Assembly (NCBI RefSeq): GCF_004114615.1
Contig: NZ_CP035300.1
Coordinates: forward strand, 3,224,001-3,288,000
Direction of reading: 5' to 3'
Length of the DNA stretch: 64,000 nt
Source: Dyella sp. M7H15-1
Lineage (GTDB): Bacteria; Pseudomonadota; Gammaproteobacteria; Xanthomonadales; Rhodanobacteraceae
Part shown: positions 1-7,411 of the stretch, piece after piece
How positions within the stretch are numbered: position 1 is the stretch's first letter
How the letters are laid out: every line of letters starts with the position of its first letter
Notes under the pieces: generated by a model
Seen by the model: the letters and a program-made list of their open reading frames with translations, nothing else
The model's database searches: none
What the model was told of the DNA's origin: nothing
Program-made: the position numbers and the translations under genes

Positions 1-22
1 AGGTCAAACCCTGGCGCGTTGA

Positions 23-139
23 CTGAGCGCTTACTTCGCGACTATCTTTGCGCCGATCAGCCGCTACCCCTTCCCCTTCGGTACCTTCTATCTCTTCTGG
101 CAGGTAGATACGTCAAATCGCTATGGATGTTCAAGGTAA
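23..139 (+). other. possible 3' remnant of a coding region
   Basis: This frame is open for 38 codons after a stop at 20-22 and ends with TAA at 137-139. It is rich in aromatic and hydrophobic residues (FAPISRYPFPFGTFYLFW) and looks protein-like, but it has no start codon and cannot be extended upstream. It may be the degraded end of a gene lying before the window. No function can be assigned and it may be chance. Confidence 0.2.
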
Positions 140-196
140 AGAACAGGAGACTTGACCTCCGAGTGCTCCACCGTCATGGAGCGACATACGCTCTGA

Positions 197-1060
197 GTGA
201 CAAAAGTGGATCCATTCTCCGACCATTTGCCCGCATTGAAGTCTTTTTCAACGATCGCGGACGAAAAGATAGAGCCAAAAGACCCCCAGTCGCTCTTTCT
301 ACTCGAATCGGCCTTACGCGACCTTGCCTTTGGTTCTGACATGCGCCAGCAGTTGGCGGCGCATGAACTTCGAGCAATCGCCTCCGACCCCAGCTATCAG
401 TCGTTTGCTTGGGATCCCTTTTACATTCAACTAGCCGGGAACCAACATTGGCAGCTACGCGTCGGCTTGTACCGCCACTCATCTGAATACATCTACACAA
501 TCCCAATGCACCTTCTGGTTGCGGTGATTGGTCCAGGCGATCTGCAAGCTGTTCATTACAGAATGCCCCCAAACATTATCAATCATACCTTTGACCCCAA
601 CGCCCGCTTGCAGGCCGGAACACGTCGAAGCTACAAACCCGGTGATATTGCGATAGTTGACGGTCGATATGACATCTTTGATGTGAGGATCGATCGCCCT
701 ATTGTGGCGCTCAAGCTGACGTCCGGAATACATCAATCATTACAGTGGGCGTTCCACCGCGAGAGCCTCCTGGCAACCCAAGCCATCGCGGCCGACCCTA
801 TTGATTCTGAGCTTGTATCCATGGCTCAAGCATTAGGAGCTATGCGCCATCATTCCTCCACAGCAACTCTGACCGAACTCGCCAATCACCCAAAGCACTT
901 CGTGAGGTGGGCGGCCATTCAAGCATTGGGACAGATTAATCCCGAAGTTGCGATAGAGAAGCTGAAGGAAGCGACATCCGACAAGCACTCGCACATACGC
1001 CGTGCCGCGATTGCCGGGTTACAAAAGCTAACCAAAGCGAGGGATGAACATGCCTCTTAG
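197..1060 (+). CDS. cupin-like/HEAT-repeat protein A (287 aa), first gene of the peptide locus
   Basis: Function unknown. Residues about 75-185 read as a beta-rich, cupin-like segment, and residues about 200-285 contain two HEAT-type helical repeats (for example HPKHFVRWAAIQALGQI and HSHIRRAAIAGLQKL). It is a diverged paralogue of the next gene: same length, same order of parts. At the position where the next protein has HDHN, this one has HSSEY, and the later His is missing, so the presumed metal site is lost and it may be a non-catalytic partner. The start is GTG at 197 because a TGA lies directly upstream in frame; no good ribosome site is visible, so a later start is possible. It overlaps the next gene by 17 bases, which argues for co-translation. 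Base composition is more A/T-rich than the genes after 6100. Confidence 0.75.
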   Translation: MTKVDPFSDHLPALKSFSTIADEKIEPKDPQSLFLLESALRDLAFGSDMRQQLAAHELRAIASDPSYQSFAWDPFYIQLAGNQHWQLRVGLYRHSSEYIYTIPMHLLVAVIGPGDLQAVHYRMPPNIINHTFDPNARLQAGTRRSYKPGDIAIVDGRYDIFDVRIDRPIVALKLTSGIHQSLQWAFHRESLLATQAIAADPIDSELVSMAQALGAMRHHSSTATLTELANHPKHFVRWAAIQALGQINPEVAIEKLKEATSDKHSHIRRAAIAGLQKLTKARDEHAS

Positions 1061-1955
1061 CGCAACTCCAGACACCGCTGATTCGATTTCTTTACCCGCA
1101 TTTCTTAGCCACGTAGAAGAAAAGGTCGACCTCACATCACCTGATGGCCTCTTTCAGGCATCAGCACAGATGGGATCTCTGGCAAACAATCGATGTTTTC
1201 TAGCCGAATATTTTAACGATGCCATAAAGCGCTTTTGGCATGACGGCATGCTAGCCGCCTATACGCCACAATCAGTCTTGCTTGGCCAAGGGCGTGGCTT
1301 TTTCATGCGCGCCAACATATGGACACCATTAAAGCTCGAGTCTCAGTTCCGCAGTCAAGAAGAAAAGGTCTTCAGCTATCGCAATACCCATGATCACAAC
1401 TTCATGTTTATGACAGTTGGTTATTTTGGCCAGGGATACGAGACCGACATCTATCACTATGACCCATCAAAGGTTATCGGCTATGTCGGTGAGCCCATTG
1501 ATTTGGAATTCATGGGAAGAGAACGTTTAAGTATGGGCAGGGTGATGGTATACAAGGAAAAGGAGGACGTTCATACCCAATTTCCACCAGATGAATTATC
1601 GATTTCCTTGAACGTCATGGTGACTCCAAATACCGATCTCATGTCTGACCAATATTTTTTTGATCCTCATCAAAAGCGGATCACAGACATGCCAGAGATT
1701 GCGCTGGTACATAAAAGAGCATCAATAATCGCCATGCTTGGCTTTATAGCCAACGACAATTCCTTGCAGATATTGCACGATTTAATCGCGAAAGCGCCTT
1801 GCCGACGGGTTCGAGAAGCAGCACTTGTTGCCATATCTAACATGGCAAATTTTAATTCTTCTGATAAAGATTACCTCTATCGCATCGGCGCATCGGACAA
1901 AGATGAATCTGTTCGACGCACCGCGAGGAAACATATTCAAGGACTTAAGGGCTAA
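1044..1955 (+). CDS. cupin-like/HEAT-repeat protein B (303 aa), candidate peptide-modifying enzyme
   Basis: Residues about 100-205 form a beta-rich block with a candidate metal-binding set: THDHN near residue 115 and VHTQFPPDE near 172, a spacing that resembles cupin 2-His/3-His iron sites. Residues about 225-300 are HEAT-type repeats (RRVREAALVAISNMA, DESVRRTARKHI). HEAT repeats commonly bind other proteins or peptides. Placed directly before a 39-codon peptide gene and an ABC transporter, it could be an oxygenase-like enzyme acting on that peptide; this is inference from context, not homology to a characterised enzyme. Alternative start codons exist near 1050 (MPLSAT). There is no signal peptide, so it should be cytoplasmic. 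Confidence 0.75.
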   Translation: MNMPLSATPDTADSISLPAFLSHVEEKVDLTSPDGLFQASAQMGSLANNRCFLAEYFNDAIKRFWHDGMLAAYTPQSVLLGQGRGFFMRANIWTPLKLESQFRSQEEKVFSYRNTHDHNFMFMTVGYFGQGYETDIYHYDPSKVIGYVGEPIDLEFMGRERLSMGRVMVYKEKEDVHTQFPPDELSISLNVMVTPNTDLMSDQYFFDPHQKRITDMPEIALVHKRASIIAMLGFIANDNSLQILHDLIAKAPCRRVREAALVAISNMANFNSSDKDYLYRIGASDKDESVRRTARKHIQGLKG

Positions 1956-1976
1956 TCTGGTGATGCAATGAGAAAA

Positions 1977-2001
1977 GCCGTGGCATGCACCCAGCCACGG
2001 C
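1977..2001 (+). promoter_or_regulatory. stem-loop upstream of the small peptide gene
   Basis: GCCGTGGC at 1977-1984 pairs perfectly with GCCACGGC at 1994-2001 across a 9-base loop. It sits between the end of protein B and the peptide start at 2040. No T-run follows, so it is not a classic terminator. It could be a processing or stabilising hairpin that sets a different level for the peptide message. Confidence 0.5.
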
Positions 2002-2039
2002 ATCCAGTCGATGGGTGCAAATTTGGACAGGAAAACAAC

Positions 2040-2159
2040 ATGAAAGCGATTCACCTAGATGATCTTGAAGTATCCATTGCGCCAACCGGAGCCTCTGATG
2101 CGGTCGGCGGCGCCGTTTGCGGCGGTGTTTTCGTAGTGCTTCTCCTCGTGCCAATGTGA
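2040..2159 (+). CDS. 39-aa peptide with Gly-Gly motifs, candidate secreted precursor peptide
   Basis: An acidic N-terminal half (MKAIHLDDLEVSIAPT) is followed by GASDAVGGAVCGG and then a very hydrophobic tail ending LLLVPM, with a single Cys. The ATG at 2040 is preceded by AGGA at about -12 to -9 (GACAGGAAAACAAC); the longer in-frame start at 1968 runs through the 1977-2001 hairpin and is less likely. The acidic leader plus GG, lying between modifying-enzyme-like genes and an ABC transporter, is the arrangement of bacteriocin or RiPP precursors (established for those families). No match to a known peptide family is recognised. It could instead be a one-helix membrane peptide. Confidence 0.6.
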   Translation: MKAIHLDDLEVSIAPTGASDAVGGAVCGGVFVVLLLVPM

Positions 2160-2176
2160 CAAAGCGATAGGGCATC

Positions 2177-2207
2177 GCAAGACGGCGAATGAACTTCACC
2201 GTCTTGC
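2177..2207 (+). promoter_or_regulatory. hairpin directly after the peptide gene (attenuator-like)
   Basis: GCAAGACGG at 2177-2185 pairs with CCGTCTTGC at 2199-2207, loop 13 bases. It starts 18 bases after the peptide stop and covers the first possible start (2189) of the permease. A hairpin between precursor and transporter genes often lowers expression of downstream genes; here that is an inference. It also favours the later permease start at 2222. Confidence 0.45.
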
Positions 2208-3348
2208 ATGTCTCGTCTAATATGACCTACGAATCCTTGACGCAATTCGAGAAGAAGCTGGCACGACATCTTCCGCGCACGGCGGCAAATGTGTCGCGGC
2301 TTTATTCCCGACATTGGAGGGAGCGAACCAAGCGGCCAGAAACGCTTTATTTCGCATGTCTGATCGCGACGTGTTTATCTGCTTGCATATATCTTGTTAT
2401 GGGTAAACATACGCCCTACACCAGGGCACTACCTGTATCCTCGTTAGTTGGTATTGCAAGCGTAGTCTTGTTTATCGGTGCCATCTTTGGTCTAAAAATC
2501 TCGTCTTGTTTACATGATTCACGAATTAGTCACTGGCTTTTTTGGTCTCATTCACCGTTGCAAGCTCGACGTCAGGCTATCTTTACAGTTATTGTCTCGC
2601 TCGGCTCAGCGCTGAGCATCTCGCAGCTTATAATTTTTGTTCTGTCAAAATTGTTTTTTTTTTGCCTGATCAAAGTCAGATGTGGATCGCAGGATCCTGC
2701 ATTGCTGGATTTATGGCGACATTTTTCTGCACATCCGTATATCCAAGACGTGGAATATATTCGTCATCGTCGCTTATCTTGCGACGGCTTCCCACGGTCA
2801 CTGCAACGCAAATAACGAATCTTCCGTTGCTCGCAGGAATAGCTGGCAGCTTCTTGTTCATAACTTGCGGATTGGCTGCCCTGGCTGTTTTCGAGAATGC
2901 CATCGGTGCGACGTATATCGGCGGCGCTTCTGCGAGCATAGGTTTCTGGTTGAGCTTAAGCGCTCTTAATTCAGGCCTGGTCCGGTTGCACAACCTCCTG
3001 TCTTGGACCGGCGTTGATTTTTTCACGATCGCTATTCGGGCCTTATATCTACCCTTGGTCGCGGCGATCTTGTTATTTTTGCCGCTTATCATTAGCTGTC
3101 TTTGGCTAGGACAATGGTTGTTATTGGCACTATTTGTGGCGGCGTTAATCTTTTTAAGTCATTTAACCTGGATCTGGCTCGTCTCAGACTTAATGGTCTT
3201 GCAGGAAAGGAGCGCCAGGCTTTTTCTGATCGTGAATGGTGTGATTGCAGCGTTGATTGTATCTAGCGGCCCCCTAGCCTTACTCCTCGGCCCTATTCAT
3301 TGGTATTGGGTTGCACGTAAGGGGGCCTCATCATGGAACTCGACATGA
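2189..3348 (+). CDS. ABC transporter permease, interrupted by a frameshift at a T10 run
   Basis: Multi-pass membrane protein of about 386 aa if the two frames are joined. The first frame (2189-2815) gives three membrane segments, and the second (usable from about 2656 to 3348) gives about six more. The switch falls in ten T at 2654-2663: reading changes from KLFFFCLIKV to FFLPDQSQMW. Eleven or eight T, or a -1 slip, would restore one protein. It belongs with the ATPase that overlaps its end by 16 bases and probably exports the peptide or protects against it. No C39 peptidase domain is seen, so leader removal would need another protease. Start uncertain (2189 or 2222). It may be a pseudogene, a slippage-controlled gene, or a sequencing error. 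Confidence 0.65.
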
Positions 3349-4097
3349 CGCCCGTGATTAGCATTGAACAGCTTTGTTTCAGCTACGGAGCGCGTTCTGT
3401 TTTGCAGGGCATCGAGGTTTCCATTGGTGTCGGCGAACTGATCGCGCTGATTGGGGCCAATGCTTCCGGAAAATCCACGCTGATAAATCTCGTTGCCGGC
3501 CTCTTGCGTGGATCTTCAGGGTCGGTCGTCTTTTCGGGGTGGCGCGAAGGCCAACGCTTGCCCATTGGGTATGCCGTGGCACCGGAACGCCTCCCCAAAG
3601 AGCTTACGGGCTATCAGGCTATGGAGTTGGTTGCCGCGGCGCTTCATGCGCATGATTTGCATCGCGCGCTTGCCTATGCCAAGACCGTCGACCTGGAAGG
3701 ACAGCTCGGCCGCTCGCTGTCTTCCTATTCCCTGGGAACGAAGCAGAAACTTGCCATTGCCCTGGCTCTGATCGGATGCCCCCAGTTGCTGCTGCTAGAT
3801 GAATCGCTCAATGGACTTGATATTTATAGCGTTGGCAAGACCTTGGCGTTTCTTAACCACGAAGCTCGGCAATCGCAACTAAGCACCTTGCTGGTGACGC
3901 ACAATCTCGATCTCGCCCAACACTACGCTGACCGGGTATGGCTGCTGGAACAAGGGAGTCTGGTAAAAAAATGGACGCCTCAGGATCTTGCGTGCATGCG
4001 TCGTCGCGGCACGTCCCTGTCCAGGGAAGTGTTGGATCGAGCCTTGGGTGACCTCGCGCCGCTAAATCCTGCCGCCGCGCCATCAAGCCACGCGTAG
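3333..4097 (+). CDS. ABC transporter ATP-binding protein
   Basis: Complete nucleotide-binding subunit, 254 aa. Walker A is GANASGKST near residue 41, the signature is a variant (SYSLGTKQK near 138), Walker B is LLLLDES near 157, and the switch His is in VTHNLD near 192. This is the NatA/BcrA type that pairs with a separate membrane subunit, found in drug or bacteriocin export and self-immunity. It overlaps the permease gene by 16 bases, so the two are translationally coupled. An alternative start at 3345 (MTPVIS) also fits; AAGGGGG at 3318-3324 supports 3333. It closes the peptide locus; after it come about 66 bases and then the end of an insertion sequence. Confidence 0.9.
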   Translation: MELDMTPVISIEQLCFSYGARSVLQGIEVSIGVGELIALIGANASGKSTLINLVAGLLRGSSGSVVFSGWREGQRLPIGYAVAPERLPKELTGYQAMELVAAALHAHDLHRALAYAKTVDLEGQLGRSLSSYSLGTKQKLAIALALIGCPQLLLLDESLNGLDIYSVGKTLAFLNHEARQSQLSTLLVTHNLDLAQHYADRVWLLEQGSLVKKWTPQDLACMRRRGTSLSREVLDRALGDLAPLNPAAAPSSHA

Positions 4098-4163
4098 CGG
4101 GAACTGGCCACAACGATCTACCCGTCTCCGTCCTAAAGGAAAAAGGGGTTGTACTTTCACTCG

Positions 4164-4176
4164 CCTGATTCCGTGA
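4164..4176 (+). repeat. left terminal inverted repeat of the IS
   Basis: CCTGATTCCGTGA, the exact reverse complement of the right end at 5939-5951. Confidence 0.7.
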
Positions 4177-4323
4177 GCTCCCGACTCGCAATCCGCATAC
4201 ACACTTGCTTTGCGAATGATCTCCAACTCACCCACCGGGTGAGCGCTTGCCATGAGTGATCGCTATTCACGCCGCCCTAGCGCTCGATTACGCTAGCGAC
4301 TGGTTCATCGCCGCGTCACTTTC

Positions 4324-5710
4324 ATGCATCCCACGCCCTTCGTTATTCGCCAATCCCCCCGCGACCTAACCGCGATGTCGGGTCTGGCCTTTGTGGGCAT
4401 CGCACTGCACCGCTTTGCCCAGATCGCGCAACACATCGATCCGAAGTTTCCCACGCGCCAGGGTTTGCCAAGCAGCCAGATTCTGGCCGGTTACATCGGC
4501 TTGCTGGCCGAAGGTAAAAGCGACTTCGAGGCGATCGAAGGCAAGCGTGGCGATCGGTTCTTCGCGCAATCGCTGGGCTTGTCCGGTGTGCCGTCGGCGG
4601 CGACCTTGCGTCAGCGCATGGACGCGCTGGGCGTGGCCGGTTCGGAAAGCGTCGATGCGTTCGCTGCGGGTGCCGCTGCTCAAGCGTGGCCGGGCGCATT
4701 TCTCGCCCGTGATCACCGGCCATGTGCCGCTCGATCTGGACGTATTTTGCCTGGACAATTCCGATAGCAAGAAGGAAGGCGTCGGACGCACCTATGCCGG
4801 TTACGACGGGTTCGCGCCCATCGCGGCCTATTTGGGCGGGGAAGCCGGCTATTGTCTGGCGCTGGAGCTGCGCGATGGCACCCAGCACAGCGCCAAGGAA
4901 ACCCAGTACGTGCTGGAGCGGGTGATTCCACGGGCGCGGGCGTTGACCAGCGCGCCGATCCTGCTGCGCTGGGATTCGGGTTTCGACAGCGAGCGCATGT
5001 TCGTCACCGCGCTCGAACAAGGCCAAGGCCGCGTCGATGTGTTGGGCACATGGAATCCACGCAGCTTCGATGTCGAAGGCTGTGCGGCGGACAAGCGTGC
5101 CGATGCCACGACGGCGTGGGTGTCGCCCCGCGAGGGCAAGCGCATCACCACCTGGGAAACCCAAGGGCGAATGCTCACCTTGGCCGATGGCCGCAGCGTG
5201 CGCTTGCGGCGCATCCTGCGTCTGACCGAGCGCACGATCAAAGCCGACGGCACTGCACTGTTGTTTCCCGAAGTGGAGATCGACGGTTGGGAAACCACCC
5301 TGGCCGAGCCGATCGAAACGATCATCGCGTTGTACCAGGATCACGGCACTCACGAGCAGTTCCACAGCGAGTTCAAGAGCGACCTGGACCTGGAGCGCTT
5401 GCCGAGCGGCAAATTCAACACCAACGCTCTGGTGCTGAGCTTGGCGGCAGTGGCTTACAACTTCCTGCGTCTGATCGGCCAGCAAGCGCTGCTGGGCAAG
5501 GATGTCCCGCTGCGTCATCCGGTCAAACGTCGACGCTTGAAGACGGTGATGCAGGAGATGATGCGGATAGCCGCGCAACGGACCCTGCACGCGCGACGGG
5601 TGACGCTCAACTTCGACCGGCACTGTCCCGTGTTCAAGGTGTGGCGGACGCTCTATGTCACCTGGACCGCCGACGACTGGCTGCCGCCTGTGGCGGCGCG
5701 CTGCACCTAG
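4324..5710 (+). pseudogene. IS1380-family transposase, frameshifted
   Basis: A DDE transposase of about 461 aa if repaired. Typical IS1380 features are DNSDSKKEGVGRTYAGYDGF near the first catalytic region and LGGEAGYCLALELRDG, then RWDSGFDSE and a C-terminal DHGTHEQFHSEFKSDLD. The N-terminal part (about 116 aa) is in one frame and the rest in another. The break is in GGG at 4668-4670: removing one G reads VDAFAAVPLLKR and restores the frame. The element is therefore probably unable to transpose by itself unless slippage or a sequencing error is involved. A long open frame on the opposite strand is only a shadow of this gene. Confidence 0.85.
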
Positions 5711-5938
5711 CCCGGGCCTGGCCAGCAACTCATCAATCATCCCTACGCGCGAACGATCGCGAGATGTGCGGCTGCACGCAAGCATGGAAATGACCCCGGC
5801 GATGCCTGCAAGCGGCGGTGTAAAAGCCCGCGCGCCGCGGTGAGTGGTTCTTTTCCTGACATCCGATAGCCGAATGCGGCATCACCATCGCGCTGATTGC
5901 CTCCTTGGACGGCCAAGCGGAATCATGCCGAGGAGGGG

Positions 5939-5951
5939 TCACGGAATCAGG
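5939..5951 (-). repeat. right terminal inverted repeat of the IS
   Basis: TCACGGAATCAGG, pairing with 4164-4176 over all 13 bases. Confidence 0.7.
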
Positions 5952-6138
5952 TAGTGTCTAAAGTAAATTACGACATGTTAATAGGGTCCACTTTAAGTCT
6001 GCAGAGCGACGTAAGATCGTGAATGGCAAAACATCCGATTCGAAAGAAGCGCTCCGCGAAGACAAAAGTGATAGCCCAAAGGAGTACATGCAGGTACCAC
6101 GGATACAAAAGAAAAAAAGAGGGACAAAAATTGGGTGA
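5952..6138. other. A/T-rich spacer without a recognisable gene
   Basis: This stretch lies between the right end of the insertion sequence and the rsmE stop. A 71-codon open frame on the minus strand exists here, but it has no ribosome site, runs into rsmE and shows no recognisable motif. I see no promoter or terminator that I can defend. Confidence 0.4.
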
Positions 6139-6876
6139 TTAAAAATCCCCATGCAACGCCTGCAGCGCGGCAAGCGTTGCCAGGCCAGCAGTCTCCGTGC
6201 GCAAAATCCGCGGCCCTAATCGCAAGCCCTGAAAACCCGCCTCCCGCAAGGCCGCCACATCGCGCTCGCCAAGGCCACCCTCCGGTCCCACCACCAGCAA
6301 GCCGCCGGCATCGCCAAAGCGCAACTCGCGCGCCCGCAACGTTCCTTCAGGCAACAGCGCCAAGCGTTGCGCACCGTTGTCATCAGCCAGGCTGTTCAGC
6401 CAATCCGGCAATGTCTGCGCCGGCATCACTTCAGGCATACGAACCCGACCACTTTGCTCACACGCACTAGCCATTACCGCACGCCAATGCAGCAGGCGCT
6501 TTTCCGCGCGCGATGCATCCAGCTTGACTTCGGAGCGTTCGGTAAGCAGTGGCACGAGACGAACAACACCCAGTTCGGTGGCCTTCTGCACGATCAGGTC
6601 CATTTTTTCACCGCGAGCGACGCCTTGCGCGAGGGTGAGCTTAAGGGGTGATTCGTTGCGGATTTGCTCGCGGTCTTCGATGCGCACGGTGGCGTCGCGT
6701 TTACCGATGGAGGTGAGGGTGGCGGTGTAGTCATAACCATCGCCATTGAAGAGGGTGAGTATGTCGCCGGCATCCATACGCAGTACGCGCGTCACGTGCT
6801 CGGCTGCCTGTTGGGGCAGGGCCAGTTCGGCGGTGAGGGAGAGCGGTTGGTCGATGTGAATGCGGGTGCTGCGCAT
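6139..6876 (-). CDS. rsmE: 16S rRNA (uracil(1498)-N3)-methyltransferase
   Basis: Methylates U1498 of 16S rRNA using S-adenosylmethionine. Length 245 aa is typical. The N-terminal PUA-like part (residues 1-70, with HVTRVLRMDAGD) precedes a SPOUT (knotted) domain whose late motifs are VGPEGGLGERDV near residue 192 and LRLGPRILRTETA near 217, which form the cofactor-binding knot. The central EKMDLIVQKATELGV segment is characteristic of the family. It is transcribed alone on the minus strand, with a short A/T-rich upstream gap containing a 14-bp palindrome. Confidence 0.95.
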   Translation of the reverse strand: MRSTRIHIDQPLSLTAELALPQQAAEHVTRVLRMDAGDILTLFNGDGYDYTATLTSIGKRDATVRIEDREQIRNESPLKLTLAQGVARGEKMDLIVQKATELGVVRLVPLLTERSEVKLDASRAEKRLLHWRAVMASACEQSGRVRMPEVMPAQTLPDWLNSLADDNGAQRLALLPEGTLRARELRFGDAGGLLVVGPEGGLGERDVAALREAGFQGLRLGPRILRTETAGLATLAALQALHGDF

Positions 6877-6881
6877 ACAAG

Positions 6882-6895
6882 TTTTGTTAACAAAA
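6882..6895. promoter_or_regulatory. 14-bp perfect palindrome in front of rsmE
   Basis: TTTTGTTAACAAAA lies 5 bases upstream of the rsmE start. A perfect A/T palindrome in a GC-rich genome could be an operator or part of the promoter region; no known regulator consensus is recognised. Confidence 0.3.
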
Positions 6896-7053
6896 AGATT
6901 GTCTCAGCATACAACTTGCTGTGTTTGGCTGTTCATCCAGATGAACATAAATAGCCGTCTTTATGGATGGCCCTTGCGGTGGGGGCGGCACCGTATCAGC
7001 ATTGCTGGTTGTCCACGAAGGCTCGTTTCCCCGATCGCGAGCAGGAGGTTGCC

Positions 7054-7383
7054 ATGTCCAAGCTTGTTTCCGTTGTTGTGTTGCTGGCCACTGCCGGCTT
7101 TGCTATGGCGACACGCGGAGCGCCGCAAACGACCGTCCCGCCGTCCAACCAAGCCGCAGCCACCGCCGCCGCACCGAACAATCATTCACCGATCAAGCCC
7201 GGCGACCATAATTGTGTGCGTGATACGGGCAGCTTGATTCCGCCCAAGAAGGGCGAGTGTCTGCCCGTGACCGGTCGCAGCTACAGCAAGCAAGACATTG
7301 ATCGCACCGGTAAAACCACGGTCGCGGGCGCGCTGAAGGATCTGGATCCGAGCGTTACGGTCCGCGGTAACGGTGGCAATTAG
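7054..7383 (+). CDS. small secreted protein of unknown function (109 aa)
   Basis: Residues 1-23 form a signal peptide (MSKLVSVVVLLATAGFAMA), followed by a low-complexity Ala/Pro/Thr linker to about residue 50. The mature part has two Cys (HNCVRD and GECLPV) that may form a disulfide, and then RSYSKQDIDRTGKTTVAGALKDLDPSV, a helix-like motif. The ATG at 7054 has AGGAGG 5 bases upstream and begins the signal peptide, so it is preferred over the longer frame from 6967. It is probably periplasmic. The family is not recognised. It ends 28 bases before the convergent bioA. Confidence 0.75.
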   Translation: MSKLVSVVVLLATAGFAMATRGAPQTTVPPSNQAAATAAAPNNHSPIKPGDHNCVRDTGSLIPPKKGECLPVTGRSYSKQDIDRTGKTTVAGALKDLDPSVTVRGNGGN

Positions 7384-7411
7384 TCTTGTTATTTGATTGC
7401 TGGTCGGCGAC

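Larger units (their letters stand above)
4164..5951 (+). mobile_element. IS1380-family insertion sequence, about 1.79 kb
   Basis: The ends carry a 13-bp perfect inverted repeat: CCTGATTCCGTGA at 4164-4176 and TCACGGAATCAGG at 5939-5951. Ends starting with CC and the transposase family both fit IS1380. The flanking bases (CTCG left, TAGT right) do not form a target duplication, so the insertion may be old or flanked by later change. The region 5711-5938 inside the element, after the transposase, holds no gene that I can support. It borders the peptide locus and may have been involved in bringing in or isolating it. Confidence 0.75.

Noticed and set aside
1968-2159. Longer 63-codon form of the small peptide
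   Set aside because: Its first 24 codons run through the hairpin at 1977-2001 and lack a ribosome site; the ATG at 2040 has AGGA at the right distance.
4229-4245. CTCACCC/GGGTGAG palindrome as an IS end
   Set aside because: It has no partner at the other side; the 13-bp pair at 4164 and 5939 fits better as the ends.
4343-5785. Long open frame on the minus strand opposite the transposase
   Set aside because: It mirrors codon bias of the transposase; the translation is Arg/His/Gln-rich, without domains.
5958-6173. 71-codon minus-strand frame after the IS
   Set aside because: No ribosome site, no domain, and overlaps the end of rsmE.
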